In this document: piece by piece, positions 25,013 through 33,298 of the stretch | How positions within the stretch are numbered: the first letter of the stretch is position 1 | How the letters are laid out: every line of letters starts with the position of its first letter | Assembly (NCBI GenBank): GCA_031548365.1 | Contig: JAVBRD010000005.1 | Location: 1 to 64,000, forward strand | Direction: 5' to 3' | DNA from: JAVBRD01 sp031548365 | GTDB taxonomy: Bacteria > Bacillota > Clostridia > Christensenellales > UBA1750 | DNA length: 64,000 bases | The notes under the pieces: model-generated | Databases searched by the model: none | The model's input: only the letters and a program-made list of their open reading frames with translations | What the model was told of the DNA's origin: nothing | Translations under genes and position numbers: made by a program

Positions 25013-26005
25013 TCATTTCTTCATCGCTTTTTCGGCAATGGCGTTGTCGACGACGGCCTTAAATTCCGGCTTGGCCTTGAGCTCGCCCGCCTCGGTCATC
25101 ACATCGAGCAGGCGGTCGTACGCGGCCTGGCTCATCACGGGCGATGTTTTCCACGCGCCAATGTCGCGGTAACGCTTGGCGACAGCGGTGAGCACATCGA
25201 GCTTGGAACCCTCGAACGACGGCATGAGTTCTTTCGCAATCTCCTCAGGCGTGTGCGTGGCGACCCACTCCTGCCCCTTGATGATCGCGCGGGTGAACTT
25301 TACGAGCATATCGGACTGCTTTGTCAGGTTGCTCTTTTTCGCGATGTACGTGGTGTACGGGATCTCTCCGGACGCCTCGCCCACCGAAGCCACGATGGTC
25401 GCCTGACCCGCGAGCTCCATCTCCGAAGCCGCCGGCTCAAAGAGCGTGACGTAGTCGCCAGCACCGCCGAGGAACGCGCCACCCATCAGGTTATACTGCA
25501 CGGAGGTGTCAAAGTTGGTCTCCGTATAAGGATCGACACCGTTTTTGGCAATGACGTGGGCGAGCGTCATGCACGGGATGCCGCCCTTGCGGCCCGCCAG
25601 AATATGCTTGCCCTTAAGAGACGCCCAGGAGAAATCCGGCTCAGGCGTGCGAGCAAGCAGGAAGGAACCGTCGCAGGATGTGAGCTGCGCGAAAATGACG
25701 GCGGGATCGTTTCGTTTTTCGTTGCTGACGTACACAGCGGCTTCCGGCCCGCAGAACGCAACATCGGCCTGATCGGCGAGGAGCGCGGTCATCGCCTTGT
25801 CTGCGCCGCCCGCGTTGGTCAGCTCGATCTTAAGGCCTTCCTTTTCAAAAAAACCGAGATTGATGGCGATGTACTGCGGCGCGTAGAAGACCGAGTGAGT
25901 CACTTCATGCAGCCGCACGGTCTTAAGGCCCGTTTGTGCCGTGCACCCCACGGCCGTTGCCAGCAGCACGATCAGGGCGAGCGATAGGATGAGCATTCTG
26001 CGCAT
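25013..26005 (-). CDS. ABC transporter substrate-binding lipoprotein, NMT1/SsuA-like
   Basis: Extracytoplasmic binding protein of the nitrate/sulfonate/taurine/thiamine-precursor type. The signal peptide MRRMLILSLALIVLLA ends in a lipobox with Cys near residue 21 (TAVGC). The mature part opens VRLHEVTHSVFYAPQYIAINLGFFEKEGL, the usual start of this fold. The ATG at 26005 is eight bases after AGGAGG. No permease or ATPase gene is next to it, so it is an orphan here and must use a system encoded elsewhere. The ligand cannot be told from the sequence. Confidence 0.87.
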   Translation of the reverse strand: MRRMLILSLALIVLLATAVGCTAQTGLKTVRLHEVTHSVFYAPQYIAINLGFFEKEGLKIELTNAGGADKAMTALLADQADVAFCGPEAAVYVSNEKRNDPAVIFAQLTSCDGSFLLARTPEPDFSWASLKGKHILAGRKGGIPCMTLAHVIAKNGVDPYTETNFDTSVQYNLMGGAFLGGAGDYVTLFEPAASEMELAGQATIVASVGEASGEIPYTTYIAKKSNLTKQSDMLVKFTRAIIKGQEWVATHTPEEIAKELMPSFEGSKLDVLTAVAKRYRDIGAWKTSPVMSQAAYDRLLDVMTEAGELKAKPEFKAVVDNAIAEKAMKK

Positions 26006-26093
26006 AAGCATACCTCCTGTTGACCGCATCCGCGGTTTGCTTTATTCTATGGAGGAGGGTTTCATCGCGTGTTTGTACAAAGAAGGTGAATTG

Positions 26094-26537
26094 ATGAACT
26101 GCCGCGCCATGCTCCCCGGCATCGCCCTTGTTACGGGCGGCCTCTTTCTGTTGGTTTCATCTCTAGGGCTGTCGCTCACCGGAGCGGCGCAATGGCTCGC
26201 GGGCGCGTTTTTTCTCGTTTGGTGGTGGTTTGACAGGAAAACCTGGCAGCTCGTCGCAGGCGCGCTCATCGGGTTTTACGGCGTCGGCGCGAGCGCCGGC
26301 GCGTTCCTCGCGGGATATGAGGATGTGGTCATACGCAGCGCGATTGCCCTTGGTTTCTTGCTGATCTACGCGCTCGGGCGGAAAAAGACAGGCGCATGGC
26401 CGTTGTACGCCGGGCTTGCGCTGCTCGCGTTTGCCGTGCAGAGGCTGCCCGTCATGCGCTATGTTGTCCCGGCAGCGCTGGTGCTCGCGGGCGCATACTT
26501 GACCGTGCTCGCGCTCAGAAAACCACGATCCTTGTAA
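26094..26537 (+). CDS. Small integral membrane protein, 147 residues
   Basis: Four to five hydrophobic segments (for example MLPGIALVTGGLFLLVSSLGL and LVLAGAYLTVLAL) joined by short Arg/Lys loops. AAGGTG is about five bases before the ATG at 26094; an ATG at 26049 in the same frame is possible. It is divergent from the binding-protein gene with about 90 bases between and could be unrelated to it. No family was recognised. Confidence 0.65.
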   Translation: MNCRAMLPGIALVTGGLFLLVSSLGLSLTGAAQWLAGAFFLVWWWFDRKTWQLVAGALIGFYGVGASAGAFLAGYEDVVIRSAIALGFLLIYALGRKKTGAWPLYAGLALLAFAVQRLPVMRYVVPAALVLAGAYLTVLALRKPRSL

Positions 26538-26637
26538 ATAGCATGCAAAAAGCTTGCAATTTGTGCCGAAATTTATGATAATAAGATGATACGGATGGCC
26601 GAACACATCAGCGCGTCCGACGGAGGCCCTGCCTTTT

Positions 26638-27048
26638 ATGAAGAAATGTCACCATTGCGGGCATTTTGAAACCAACGAGGCCCAGCGCTGCGGCGCTTGC
26701 GGGTCCAATATTTCGCGCGTCACGAAGATCGAGCCGGTGGACGATGTGCGTATGATCTGCCCCAAGTGCCGCGTGCTTCACGCCCGCGGCGAAACCGCAT
26801 GCTCACGGTGTAGAGCGGCTTTGGTGATCCTTCCGCAAGGCAAACCGCGCGAGACGAACGAACTCGACTGGACGTACGCGCTTTCGCTCTTCCTGCCGTA
26901 TGTCGGCATCCTCATCGGCGCGTTCCTCGCCGCATCGGACGACGAAAGCCGCTCATCGGTCGGCCGCCCGCTCGTCTTTTTTTCCTCCATCCTCACCGCC
27001 GTTTACTTCTGCTTATTTTCGCTGTTCGTGCTGCTGTTCAGGTCGTAG
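26638..27048 (+). CDS. Double zinc-ribbon membrane protein
   Basis: The first 70 residues hold four CxxC pairs: CHHC and CGAC, then CPKC and CSRC, that is two zinc ribbons. Two hydrophobic segments follow (about residues 80-98 and 112-134), so the ribbons would hang from the membrane, probably on the cytoplasmic side. The 136-residue protein has no signal peptide. Similar zinc-ribbon membrane proteins are common in Bacillota without known function. A strong terminator follows. Confidence 0.75.
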   Translation: MKKCHHCGHFETNEAQRCGACGSNISRVTKIEPVDDVRMICPKCRVLHARGETACSRCRAALVILPQGKPRETNELDWTYALSLFLPYVGILIGAFLAASDDESRSSVGRPLVFFSSILTAVYFCLFSLFVLLFRS

Positions 27049-27119
27049 GGAAAGCTGTTTACGCATAGTTTTTGGCGCAATAGTCCTGACAGGATCCGAT
27101 TCACCATCTTGTACAATCA

Positions 27120-27152
27120 GCAGCCCGGCAAACATCCTGTTTGCCGGGCTGC
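27120..27152. terminator. Bidirectional terminator between converging genes
   Basis: Fourteen-base perfect stem with a 5-base loop, T-rich on the plus side. It sits between the zinc-ribbon gene and the converging acetyltransferase gene. Confidence 0.85.
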
Positions 27153-27168
27153 CATTTTGCAAAAGCGG

Positions 27169-27711
27169 CTACAGTGTGATCCAATACCGCCTCTTTGGCT
27201 TGGGAAAACCGGGGATCGAACGCACATCCTCAAGCACGCCGCCGCACTTCTCGATCACGCGCGCGGAGGCGTCGTTGTCGATGTCGCAGGTGACGAGCAC
27301 GCGGCGGAAGTTATGCTTACGGGCAACGTCCATCAGGTGGAGGCACATGCAAGTGGCCAGATTGCGCCCGCGCCATGAGGGCGATACGCTGTAGCCGATG
27401 TGCCCCCCTCCGGTGACGATCAGGGGCACGTCGTCGTAGCGAAAAGAACCAAGGCCGTAGATCACTGTTTCATCCGGATCGGTCAGGAGGAAACGCGTCC
27501 AGCGCGACATGCCCTTGGACAGACCAAGGCCGCGCTCGCACGCATCCGCGTACTCCACGTAATCGGCGAAGGGTACGGTGAACTCCTGCGCGTAAAATTT
27601 CTCGCCCGCGTCCAGAAAGTCGCGCAGGCAGACGAACCACGCCTGCTCAAGCGAAAGCTTGGGACGGACGAGCCGGGTCTCGGCCTGCGTGAACTTAACG
27701 ATATCTGTCAT
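27169..27711 (-). CDS. GNAT-family N-acetyltransferase
   Basis: Acetyl-CoA-dependent acyltransferase of 180 residues. The acetyl-CoA loop is GYSVSPSWRGRNLAT, preceded by GGGH, and the end reads VTCDIDNDASARVIEKCGGVLE, as in the RimJ/ribosomal-protein-like group. The ATG at 27711 has no ribosome binding site; a TATAAT lies only six bases upstream, so the message may start at the ATG itself. It follows the ABC-F gene by 12 bases, so it can also be read from that transcript. Confidence 0.85.
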   Translation of the reverse strand: MTDIVKFTQAETRLVRPKLSLEQAWFVCLRDFLDAGEKFYAQEFTVPFADYVEYADACERGLGLSKGMSRWTRFLLTDPDETVIYGLGSFRYDDVPLIVTGGGHIGYSVSPSWRGRNLATCMCLHLMDVARKHNFRRVLVTCDIDNDASARVIEKCGGVLEDVRSIPGFPKPKRRYWITL

Positions 27712-27723
27712 GCGGCGATTATA

Positions 27724-29319
27724 TCACGGCTTGCGCCTTTCATTCAACAGTTTGGATAAATCGTTCCACCGCGCGTCATACTCGGCATAGCGCGTTTTGT
27801 TCTTCGGATCGCCCATGAGGGAAACGATGTGCGCCATGCGCATGCGGATCGCCTGTTCCTCGACCTCGGTGAGCGGAGCGGGAGGCGCGTCGGCTCCCTT
27901 GAGGCAGAGAGCGCCTTCCCTGATCATAAGCACGCGCTGAGCGACGGTTTTAACAAACGCGCGGTCGTGCGTAACCACAAGGAGTGTGCCCTTCCACGCG
28001 CACAGCATTTCTTCCAGCGCTGGCAGGGTGTACAGGTCGATGTGGTTGGTCGGTTCATCCATGAGCAAAAGGTTGATCTCCGAGCACATCAACCGCGCCA
28101 TGAGCACCTTGGCGCGCTCTCCCCCGCTGAGCACGGCGGCAGGCTTGAACACGTCGTCGTCGCGCATGCCGAGCCGCGCGAGCAGGAGCCTTGGGCGCGT
28201 GCCCGAGCCCGCTTCCACGTTCTCAAGCGCGGTCTTGGTCATATCAAGGGACGCGTGCGACTGGTCGAAAACGCCAATCTTGACTCCGGGCGCGAGCGCA
28301 ACACCAGGCGCTCCGTCGCGGATCGCGCGCAGGAGTGTGGTCTTGCCCGAACCGTTGGGGCCGATGAGCGCGGTTTTTGATCCGCACGGGAGCGTAAACG
28401 ACACGTGCTCAATCAGCGGTGTACCGCCGAATCCAAGCGTGAGGCGCTCCGCGCGCACGGCCTCGCGCGAGACGATGGGGGGCGGTTCGGGCAGGAGCAT
28501 ACGGATGTCGGGCTCGTTGTCCGGCCTGTCCTTCTCCTCAAGCATCTCAAGCCGCGCGCGGATCATTTTGGCGTGATCCGATACCTTTCCCTGCTGCGCG
28601 CGCGCCTTGTTTTTATGGAGCTGCCACTCGCTGTTTGACATGCGCGATGGCGGGCGCGTCATGCCGCCCGCGCGGTGCTCCGCCGCATTGACCGCGCCTT
28701 CCAGACGCTTCTTCGCATCGCGGTATTGCTCGAACTCAAACGCCTCTAGCTCGCGCTCGCGCTTTTTTTGCTCGGAGAACGCGGAGAATTTCCCGGGAAA
28801 CCGTCGAAAACGCCCGTTTTCTATCTCGGCGATGGAGGAGCACACACGCTCAAGCAGAGCGCGGTCGTGGCTGACGAGCAAGAGCGCGCCGTCAAACCGC
28901 GCGAGCGCGTCCTCCAACGCCTGTATGCCCTCAATGTCCAAATCGTTTGTCGGCTCGTCGAGCAAGAGCAGTTGCGCGTTCCGCGAGAGCGCTGCCGCGA
29001 TCTCCCGCCGCGCGCGCTCCCCACCTGAGAGGTGCGGGGCGTCCTCGGGCGCTTTGAAACGCCCTTGAAGCGCGGCGTCCATCGCCTCCTCCTTGCCTGC
29101 ATCACGGATCTGCCGCACGCGCGCGATCGGGCACAAGCGCCGGATCTGCCCTTCATCCGGCTCGCGCTCGCCGGCGATCACATCCATCAGCGTGGTTTTG
29201 CCCGCGCCGTTGACGCCGACAAGCCCGATCTTTTCGCCTGCGCGCATCTCAAACCGCTCGATGGCGAACAGCTCGCGCCCGCCCGCCGACATTTTGACCC
29301 CATTAAGCGATAAAAGCAA
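27724..29319 (-). CDS. ABC-F family ATPase, probable ribosome-protection (antibiotic resistance) type
   Basis: Soluble protein with two ATPase domains and no membrane part; ABC-F proteins bind the ribosomal E site and some dislodge antibiotics. Domain 1 has Walker A GVNGAGKTT, signature LSGGERARRE and Walker B LLLLDEPTNDLD; domain 2 has GPNGSGKTT, LSGGERAKV and LLLMDEPTNHID. An interdomain linker of about 80 basic residues (from YRDAKKRLEGAV) and a C-terminal helical extension are present. The TTG start at 29319 has GGGAAGGGG eight bases upstream and gives 531 residues. A terminator overlaps this ribosome binding site, which suggests induction by attenuation, as known for several resistance ABC-F genes. 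Confidence 0.9.
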   Translation of the reverse strand: MLLSLNGVKMSAGGRELFAIERFEMRAGEKIGLVGVNGAGKTTLMDVIAGEREPDEGQIRRLCPIARVRQIRDAGKEEAMDAALQGRFKAPEDAPHLSGGERARREIAAALSRNAQLLLLDEPTNDLDIEGIQALEDALARFDGALLLVSHDRALLERVCSSIAEIENGRFRRFPGKFSAFSEQKKRERELEAFEFEQYRDAKKRLEGAVNAAEHRAGGMTRPPSRMSNSEWQLHKNKARAQQGKVSDHAKMIRARLEMLEEKDRPDNEPDIRMLLPEPPPIVSREAVRAERLTLGFGGTPLIEHVSFTLPCGSKTALIGPNGSGKTTLLRAIRDGAPGVALAPGVKIGVFDQSHASLDMTKTALENVEAGSGTRPRLLLARLGMRDDDVFKPAAVLSGGERAKVLMARLMCSEINLLLMDEPTNHIDLYTLPALEEMLCAWKGTLLVVTHDRAFVKTVAQRVLMIREGALCLKGADAPPAPLTEVEEQAIRMRMAHIVSLMGDPKNKTRYAEYDARWNDLSKLLNERRKP

Positions 29320-29321
29320 AT

Positions 29322-29352
29322 AAAAAGCCCCTTCCCGCCACGCGGAAAGAGG
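29322..29352 (-). terminator. Terminator/attenuator covering the ABC-F ribosome binding site
   Basis: Minus strand: eleven-base stem allowing two T-G pairs, 3-base loop, then CTTTTT. The 3' arm contains the GGGAAGGGG used by the ABC-F gene, whose TTG start is three bases past the T run. The hairpin would therefore block both transcription and translation unless opened. Confidence 0.7.
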
Positions 29353-29495
29353 ACAAAGCCACGCGCACCGCGTTACTTCGCCGCCCTCCGCACAGCACCA
29401 CAGCACCGGAGCTTACCCCGGCGCGGATGACACATGCGTTCTAGCGGCGTTTCATGCTCCTCGCACACTTACCCTTTCATTAAAACCACAAACAG

Positions 29496-29523
29496 TTTAC
29501 AATGGCTCCACCACGGCTGTCAA
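29496..29523 (-). promoter_or_regulatory. Sigma-A promoter of the ABC-F gene
   Basis: Minus strand TTGACA, 16 bases, TGTAAA. It gives a leader of about 170 bases before the attenuator. Its -35 box overlaps the ribosome binding site of the divergent DUF362 gene. The leader holds short frames (for example a 4-codon one starting at 29455), but none has a convincing ribosome binding site. Confidence 0.6.
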
Positions 29524-29533
29524 GGAGGATTTC

Positions 29534-30679
29534 ATGGCTGACACGATTTCAATCGCGCGCTGCGGGAGTTATGAGTACGGCGCTGTGCTCAGCGCGGTCG
29601 TCGCCGCGCTTGAGCCACTGGGCGGCATGCCCGCGTTTGTCTCGCCCGGGAACACAGTGCTCATCAAGCCCAACCTCGTCATGCCCAAAGATCCCGCCGC
29701 CGCCGCGACGACCCACCCCGCTTTGGTGCGCGCCGTCGCGGAGCTCGTCACGCGCGCGGGCGGTCTGCCTGTAATCGCAGACAGTCCGGGCGGCACGCAA
29801 AACTTCGACAAAAAGACGCTCGCGGGCGTCTACCGCCAATGCGGTATGGAAGACTGCGGCGCGCCGCTCAACGATGACTTCGGCTCAACCGACGTGCCCT
29901 TTCCGGGCGGCGCGCGCCTCAAGGCCATTCACGCGATGTCCGCCGCCGTGTCCGCCGACAAGATCATCAACCTCCCCAAGCTCAAGACGCACGTGCTCAC
30001 CACATACAGCGGCGCGGTCAAGAACATGTTCGGCATTGTCGCGGGGCGCTACAAGGCCGAGTATCACCTGCGTTTCAAGAACCTGGACGACTTCGCGGAC
30101 GCCCTCGTCGACACCTGCGAAGCGCTCCGTCCCGCGCTCACCATCATGGACGCCGTGATCGGCATGGAGGGGGATGGCCCGTCCGCGGGCAAACCAAGAA
30201 CCGTGGGATTGATCGCCGCTTCCGGCAATCCGCACGCGCTCGACGCCGTGATGGCCTCAGTCATCGGGCTTTCGGCGGGCGCGGTTCCCACGCTCTCCCG
30301 CGCGCTCAAGCGCGGCCTGACGCCTCCGCTCGAAGACATCCGCGTCGTGGGCGAAACGCTCGCCGACGCGCGCGTAGCAGGGTACGTTATTCCAACCAAC
30401 CTGCCCGTTCGCGCGCTCGACATTCTACTGATCACGACGATTTCACGCAGGCTGGGCGCGTCCCTGCGGCCAAAGCCGCGCGCGATCGTTTCCGCGTGCA
30501 AAGGCTGCGCCGTGTGCGCCAAAAGCTGTCCGCCCGGGGCGATCACCATGCGCTCCGGGCGGCCCGTGATCGCGCTCAAGCAGTGCATCGGCTGCTACTG
30601 CTGCCATGAGCTCTGCCCGCACACGGCCATGGAAATTGCGCGCCCGTGGTGGCTCAAGGCTTTTCTTGGGAGGCGCTGA
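29534..30679 (+). CDS. DUF362 protein with 4Fe-4S ferredoxin domain
   Basis: Residues 1-300 form the DUF362 domain (VLIKPNLVMPKDP, PVIADSPGG, INLPKLKTHVLTTYSGAVKNMFG), a family of putative iron-sulfur or redox proteins of unknown reaction. The C terminus has two 4Fe-4S motifs, CKGCAVCAKSCPPGAI and CIGCYCCHELCP. The 381-residue protein is cytoplasmic and fits electron transfer in an anaerobe. AAGGAGG is just upstream of the ATG. Confidence 0.88.
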   Translation: MADTISIARCGSYEYGAVLSAVVAALEPLGGMPAFVSPGNTVLIKPNLVMPKDPAAAATTHPALVRAVAELVTRAGGLPVIADSPGGTQNFDKKTLAGVYRQCGMEDCGAPLNDDFGSTDVPFPGGARLKAIHAMSAAVSADKIINLPKLKTHVLTTYSGAVKNMFGIVAGRYKAEYHLRFKNLDDFADALVDTCEALRPALTIMDAVIGMEGDGPSAGKPRTVGLIAASGNPHALDAVMASVIGLSAGAVPTLSRALKRGLTPPLEDIRVVGETLADARVAGYVIPTNLPVRALDILLITTISRRLGASLRPKPRAIVSACKGCAVCAKSCPPGAITMRSGRPVIALKQCIGCYCCHELCPHTAMEIARPWWLKAFLGRR

Positions 30680-30697
30680 GTATCCGGCGCGGAGGTA

Positions 30698-31156
30698 CTA
30701 TACTGCATTTTCAATATAATGTTCAAAATCCTTTAAAAGCCTTTTGTTAAGTGGATTGATATCTTCAGGCAATTCGTTGATATTGAACCATTTCAAATCA
30801 GATGTTTCATTAGTTTCCTCAATAAAATCACCTGAAAAATCTTTACAAATGTAGATTATGCCAATAGAGTAAACTTCATCGCCATTAGGATATGTAAAAA
30901 GTCTATCTTCTCCTGAATAGACACCAAATAATTCTATGTAGTTTGCAATTAATCCAGTTTCTTCTTTCAACTCACGTTTTGCGGCGTCATCGACAGGCTC
31001 ACCCATTTCAACCGCACCGCCGTGTATAGCCCAGCAACCATTGTCCTTACGCTTTTGCAATAGGATCTTTCCATTTTTATATATAATAATGCATGCCCCA
31101 ACCGTAATTAATCTATCATGTCCAATTTTTTTCCTAATGTCATCTACATAGCCCAT
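30698..31156 (-). CDS. Nudix hydrolase, AT-rich
   Basis: Pyrophosphohydrolase of nucleoside diphosphate derivatives. The Nudix box is complete: GGAVEMGEPVDDAAKRELKEETG, with REL and EET for metal binding. The ATG at 31156 has GGAGG eight bases upstream and gives 152 residues. Codons are dominated by A and T (AAA, AAT, TTT, ATA), unlike every neighbour. Such composition at the edge of a non-coding stretch suggests recent gain from a low-GC relative. Bases 31157-31291 hold no gene. Confidence 0.88.
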   Translation of the reverse strand: MGYVDDIRKKIGHDRLITVGACIIIYKNGKILLQKRKDNGCWAIHGGAVEMGEPVDDAAKRELKEETGLIANYIELFGVYSGEDRLFTYPNGDEVYSIGIIYICKDFSGDFIEETNETSDLKWFNINELPEDINPLNKRLLKDFEHYIENAV

Positions 31157-31291
31157 AAATGCTACCTCCGAAAACACAAACATTACCCATCATCAGCGCA
31201 CCGCTAAACGGCAAGCAACTCCAGTGGCTTATCCTCCTTGAAAACCTTTGTTCCGGCTCCATCCCTGCGGCACGGCGCGTGTATATGCAGG

Positions 31292-33196
31292 TCAGTCCAT
31301 ATAAGGCCCGGGGTCGGGCGTCTCCCGAACGGTCGCGCGGGGGCCGAGGAGCGCGAGCAAATCGGGAATGTCGAATACGCGGAGAACGCCGAAGACCTCA
31401 TGGAGCGGATGGTAGCGGTAATACCGGGAAACCGCGAGCTCGTGAAAGGCTGGCGGCGAGTTCTCCACGTCGGCTCGCACGCCCGTGATCACGGCGGCGA
31501 TGAGCGCGAGCAGCGCGCCGTAGCCCGTGCCGGACAGCGTGATCTCCGTATACCCCATGAGGCGCGCGAGCTCGACGAAGCGCACGGCATCGAACGCCTG
31601 CATGGCCATCAGTGACGTTCCCAGCATGATCGCGTCACAGTTGAGCTTGTAGAGCGTGCCATAGATTTGCTCATAGCCTTCGATGTTGACGTCGCGCGAG
31701 CGGCACGCGCCGAATCCGCGCACGTCCGCGATCAGGACGTCTCCGCGCTCAAGATGATAGCGGAGCGCGCCGCCGTGCTTGCCCTGTGTGCCCGTGTCCG
31801 TAAAGTGGATGGTGAGCGCGCCTTGGGTCTTTTTTTGCTTGTGGAGCGCGCCGCACACCGCGACATTGGGCTGGGTGAAAAAGAAAAGCGGAACAGCCCC
31901 GTTCTCCAGCGGCATGAAGCGCGGGCGGAGCGGCACGCGCGAACACTCGGGCGGGATGTTGAGGAAGGCGGCGAGCGCGTCGCGTGTGAGCGGGGGCCTG
32001 GAAATGGTTTGGACGCGCTCGCGCACGATGTCGGTCACGGTACGCTCTCCCTTTATGTCGCGCAGCACCTGCCCGCGCTCAAGGCACCACAGCGTCTCCG
32101 GCTCCTCAATGCGCATCTTGGGATCGGTGACAAACGGCTCGTTTTCGCCGAGGAATGTTTTTCGGAAGAAATCCACGACCGCCTGACGCAGCTCGTCGTT
32201 GAGCGCGTGCGTGCCCTTGGCGGTATAGAGCGATATGGCGTCCGGCCGGCCGAAGAGCGCGTACGCGCGTTTTCCACGCGCGTATGTCTTCTCCACGCCC
32301 TCGACGCAGAAAAAGTCCGACTCCACGCTCCCGATCAGGAGCGGTCTGGGCGCGAACGAGAGCACGAAGTCGTCGTTGTTGAGGCCGCTTTCGATGGCCT
32401 GAAACATATTCTGCTCGCTGTCGTGCGCTTGCCCGGTTTTCATGTACTCCTCGCGCGAAGTCAAGTAGTTGCACGGCGCGGCGGCGGCGATCCGCTGATC
32501 GGCCATCATCATGTAAGAAGACTGCGTGCCACCGCCGGACGCGCCCGTCACACCCACGCGGGAACCATCGACATAATCAAGGCTCGTTAGATAGTCGAGC
32601 GCGCGGATGCCGTCCCAGACGAACACCTGCGCGATGCTCATGCCCGCGAGGGAGAACTGGAGGCCCGCGTACGAGTGCTCGTGCGTCCCCCATCGAACCG
32701 ACATGCGACCCGTCTCGGCGTCGATGTACTGAAAGCGCTCGCCCTGCCCCACGCAGTCGACGGCGAGCACCACAAAGCCGTTGTTCGCAAGGTCGATACA
32801 CGCGCGTTGGTATGTCGCGTGCGCCTTTGCGTGCTCACCGTGACCACACAAGAACAGGATGGCGGGCGCCGGCGCGTTAAGCCCGTGCGGTACATACAGG
32901 CTGGATGTGACATGAAACATCGGTCGGCTCTCGAAGATCACCTTGCGAATCTCGTATTTCTCCCTGGCAACCGTGCCAGTCACGCGCGCGTTGAGCGGCG
33001 TTTTCCCGATATCAAGCCCTCCGATGGCGTTGATGAAGTGTCCGCGCACGCGCGCGCGACGCACTTCAAACAGGGGCGCGTCGCCGAACACGCGCTCCTT
33101 TTCCTCATGTTCGCGCGCAAAAGCGCTTTCCGCCGCGCGCCTGATATCGTCGGCGAGCTGGTCGGAGAAGTCGTGCATGTGGTGAAGAACACGCAT
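31292..33196 (-). CDS. Tandem alpha/beta-hydrolase, acetyl-xylan-esterase/glucuronoyl-esterase-like
   Basis: The 634-residue protein has two hydrolase folds. The first (about residues 80-370) keeps the nucleophile elbow GVTGASGGGTQ, with FVVLAVDCVGQGER before it and a late His in KGTHALNDE. The second (about 400-634) has SGTGYGALLALIAA where the elbow should be, with no serine. The first domain resembles carbohydrate esterases that trim acyl or uronyl groups from glycans. There is no signal peptide, so it would act on imported oligosaccharides. AGAGGTG is seven bases before the ATG. It is the distal gene of a minus-strand pair with the RraA-like gene. Confidence 0.8.
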   Translation of the reverse strand: MRVLHHMHDFSDQLADDIRRAAESAFAREHEEKERVFGDAPLFEVRRARVRGHFINAIGGLDIGKTPLNARVTGTVAREKYEIRKVIFESRPMFHVTSSLYVPHGLNAPAPAILFLCGHGEHAKAHATYQRACIDLANNGFVVLAVDCVGQGERFQYIDAETGRMSVRWGTHEHSYAGLQFSLAGMSIAQVFVWDGIRALDYLTSLDYVDGSRVGVTGASGGGTQSSYMMMADQRIAAAAPCNYLTSREEYMKTGQAHDSEQNMFQAIESGLNNDDFVLSFAPRPLLIGSVESDFFCVEGVEKTYARGKRAYALFGRPDAISLYTAKGTHALNDELRQAVVDFFRKTFLGENEPFVTDPKMRIEEPETLWCLERGQVLRDIKGERTVTDIVRERVQTISRPPLTRDALAAFLNIPPECSRVPLRPRFMPLENGAVPLFFFTQPNVAVCGALHKQKKTQGALTIHFTDTGTQGKHGGALRYHLERGDVLIADVRGFGACRSRDVNIEGYEQIYGTLYKLNCDAIMLGTSLMAMQAFDAVRFVELARLMGYTEITLSGTGYGALLALIAAVITGVRADVENSPPAFHELAVSRYYRYHPLHEVFGVLRVFDIPDLLALLGPRATVRETPDPGPYMD

Positions 33197-33298
33197 TAGC
33201 TAACACCTCTTTTGAGAGTACGCACTCGTATCCGACGAATCTGCCGCTTTGCCCAGGCCATGATCGGCATCGCGCCTAACCATGGCCTTGCCTCATCC

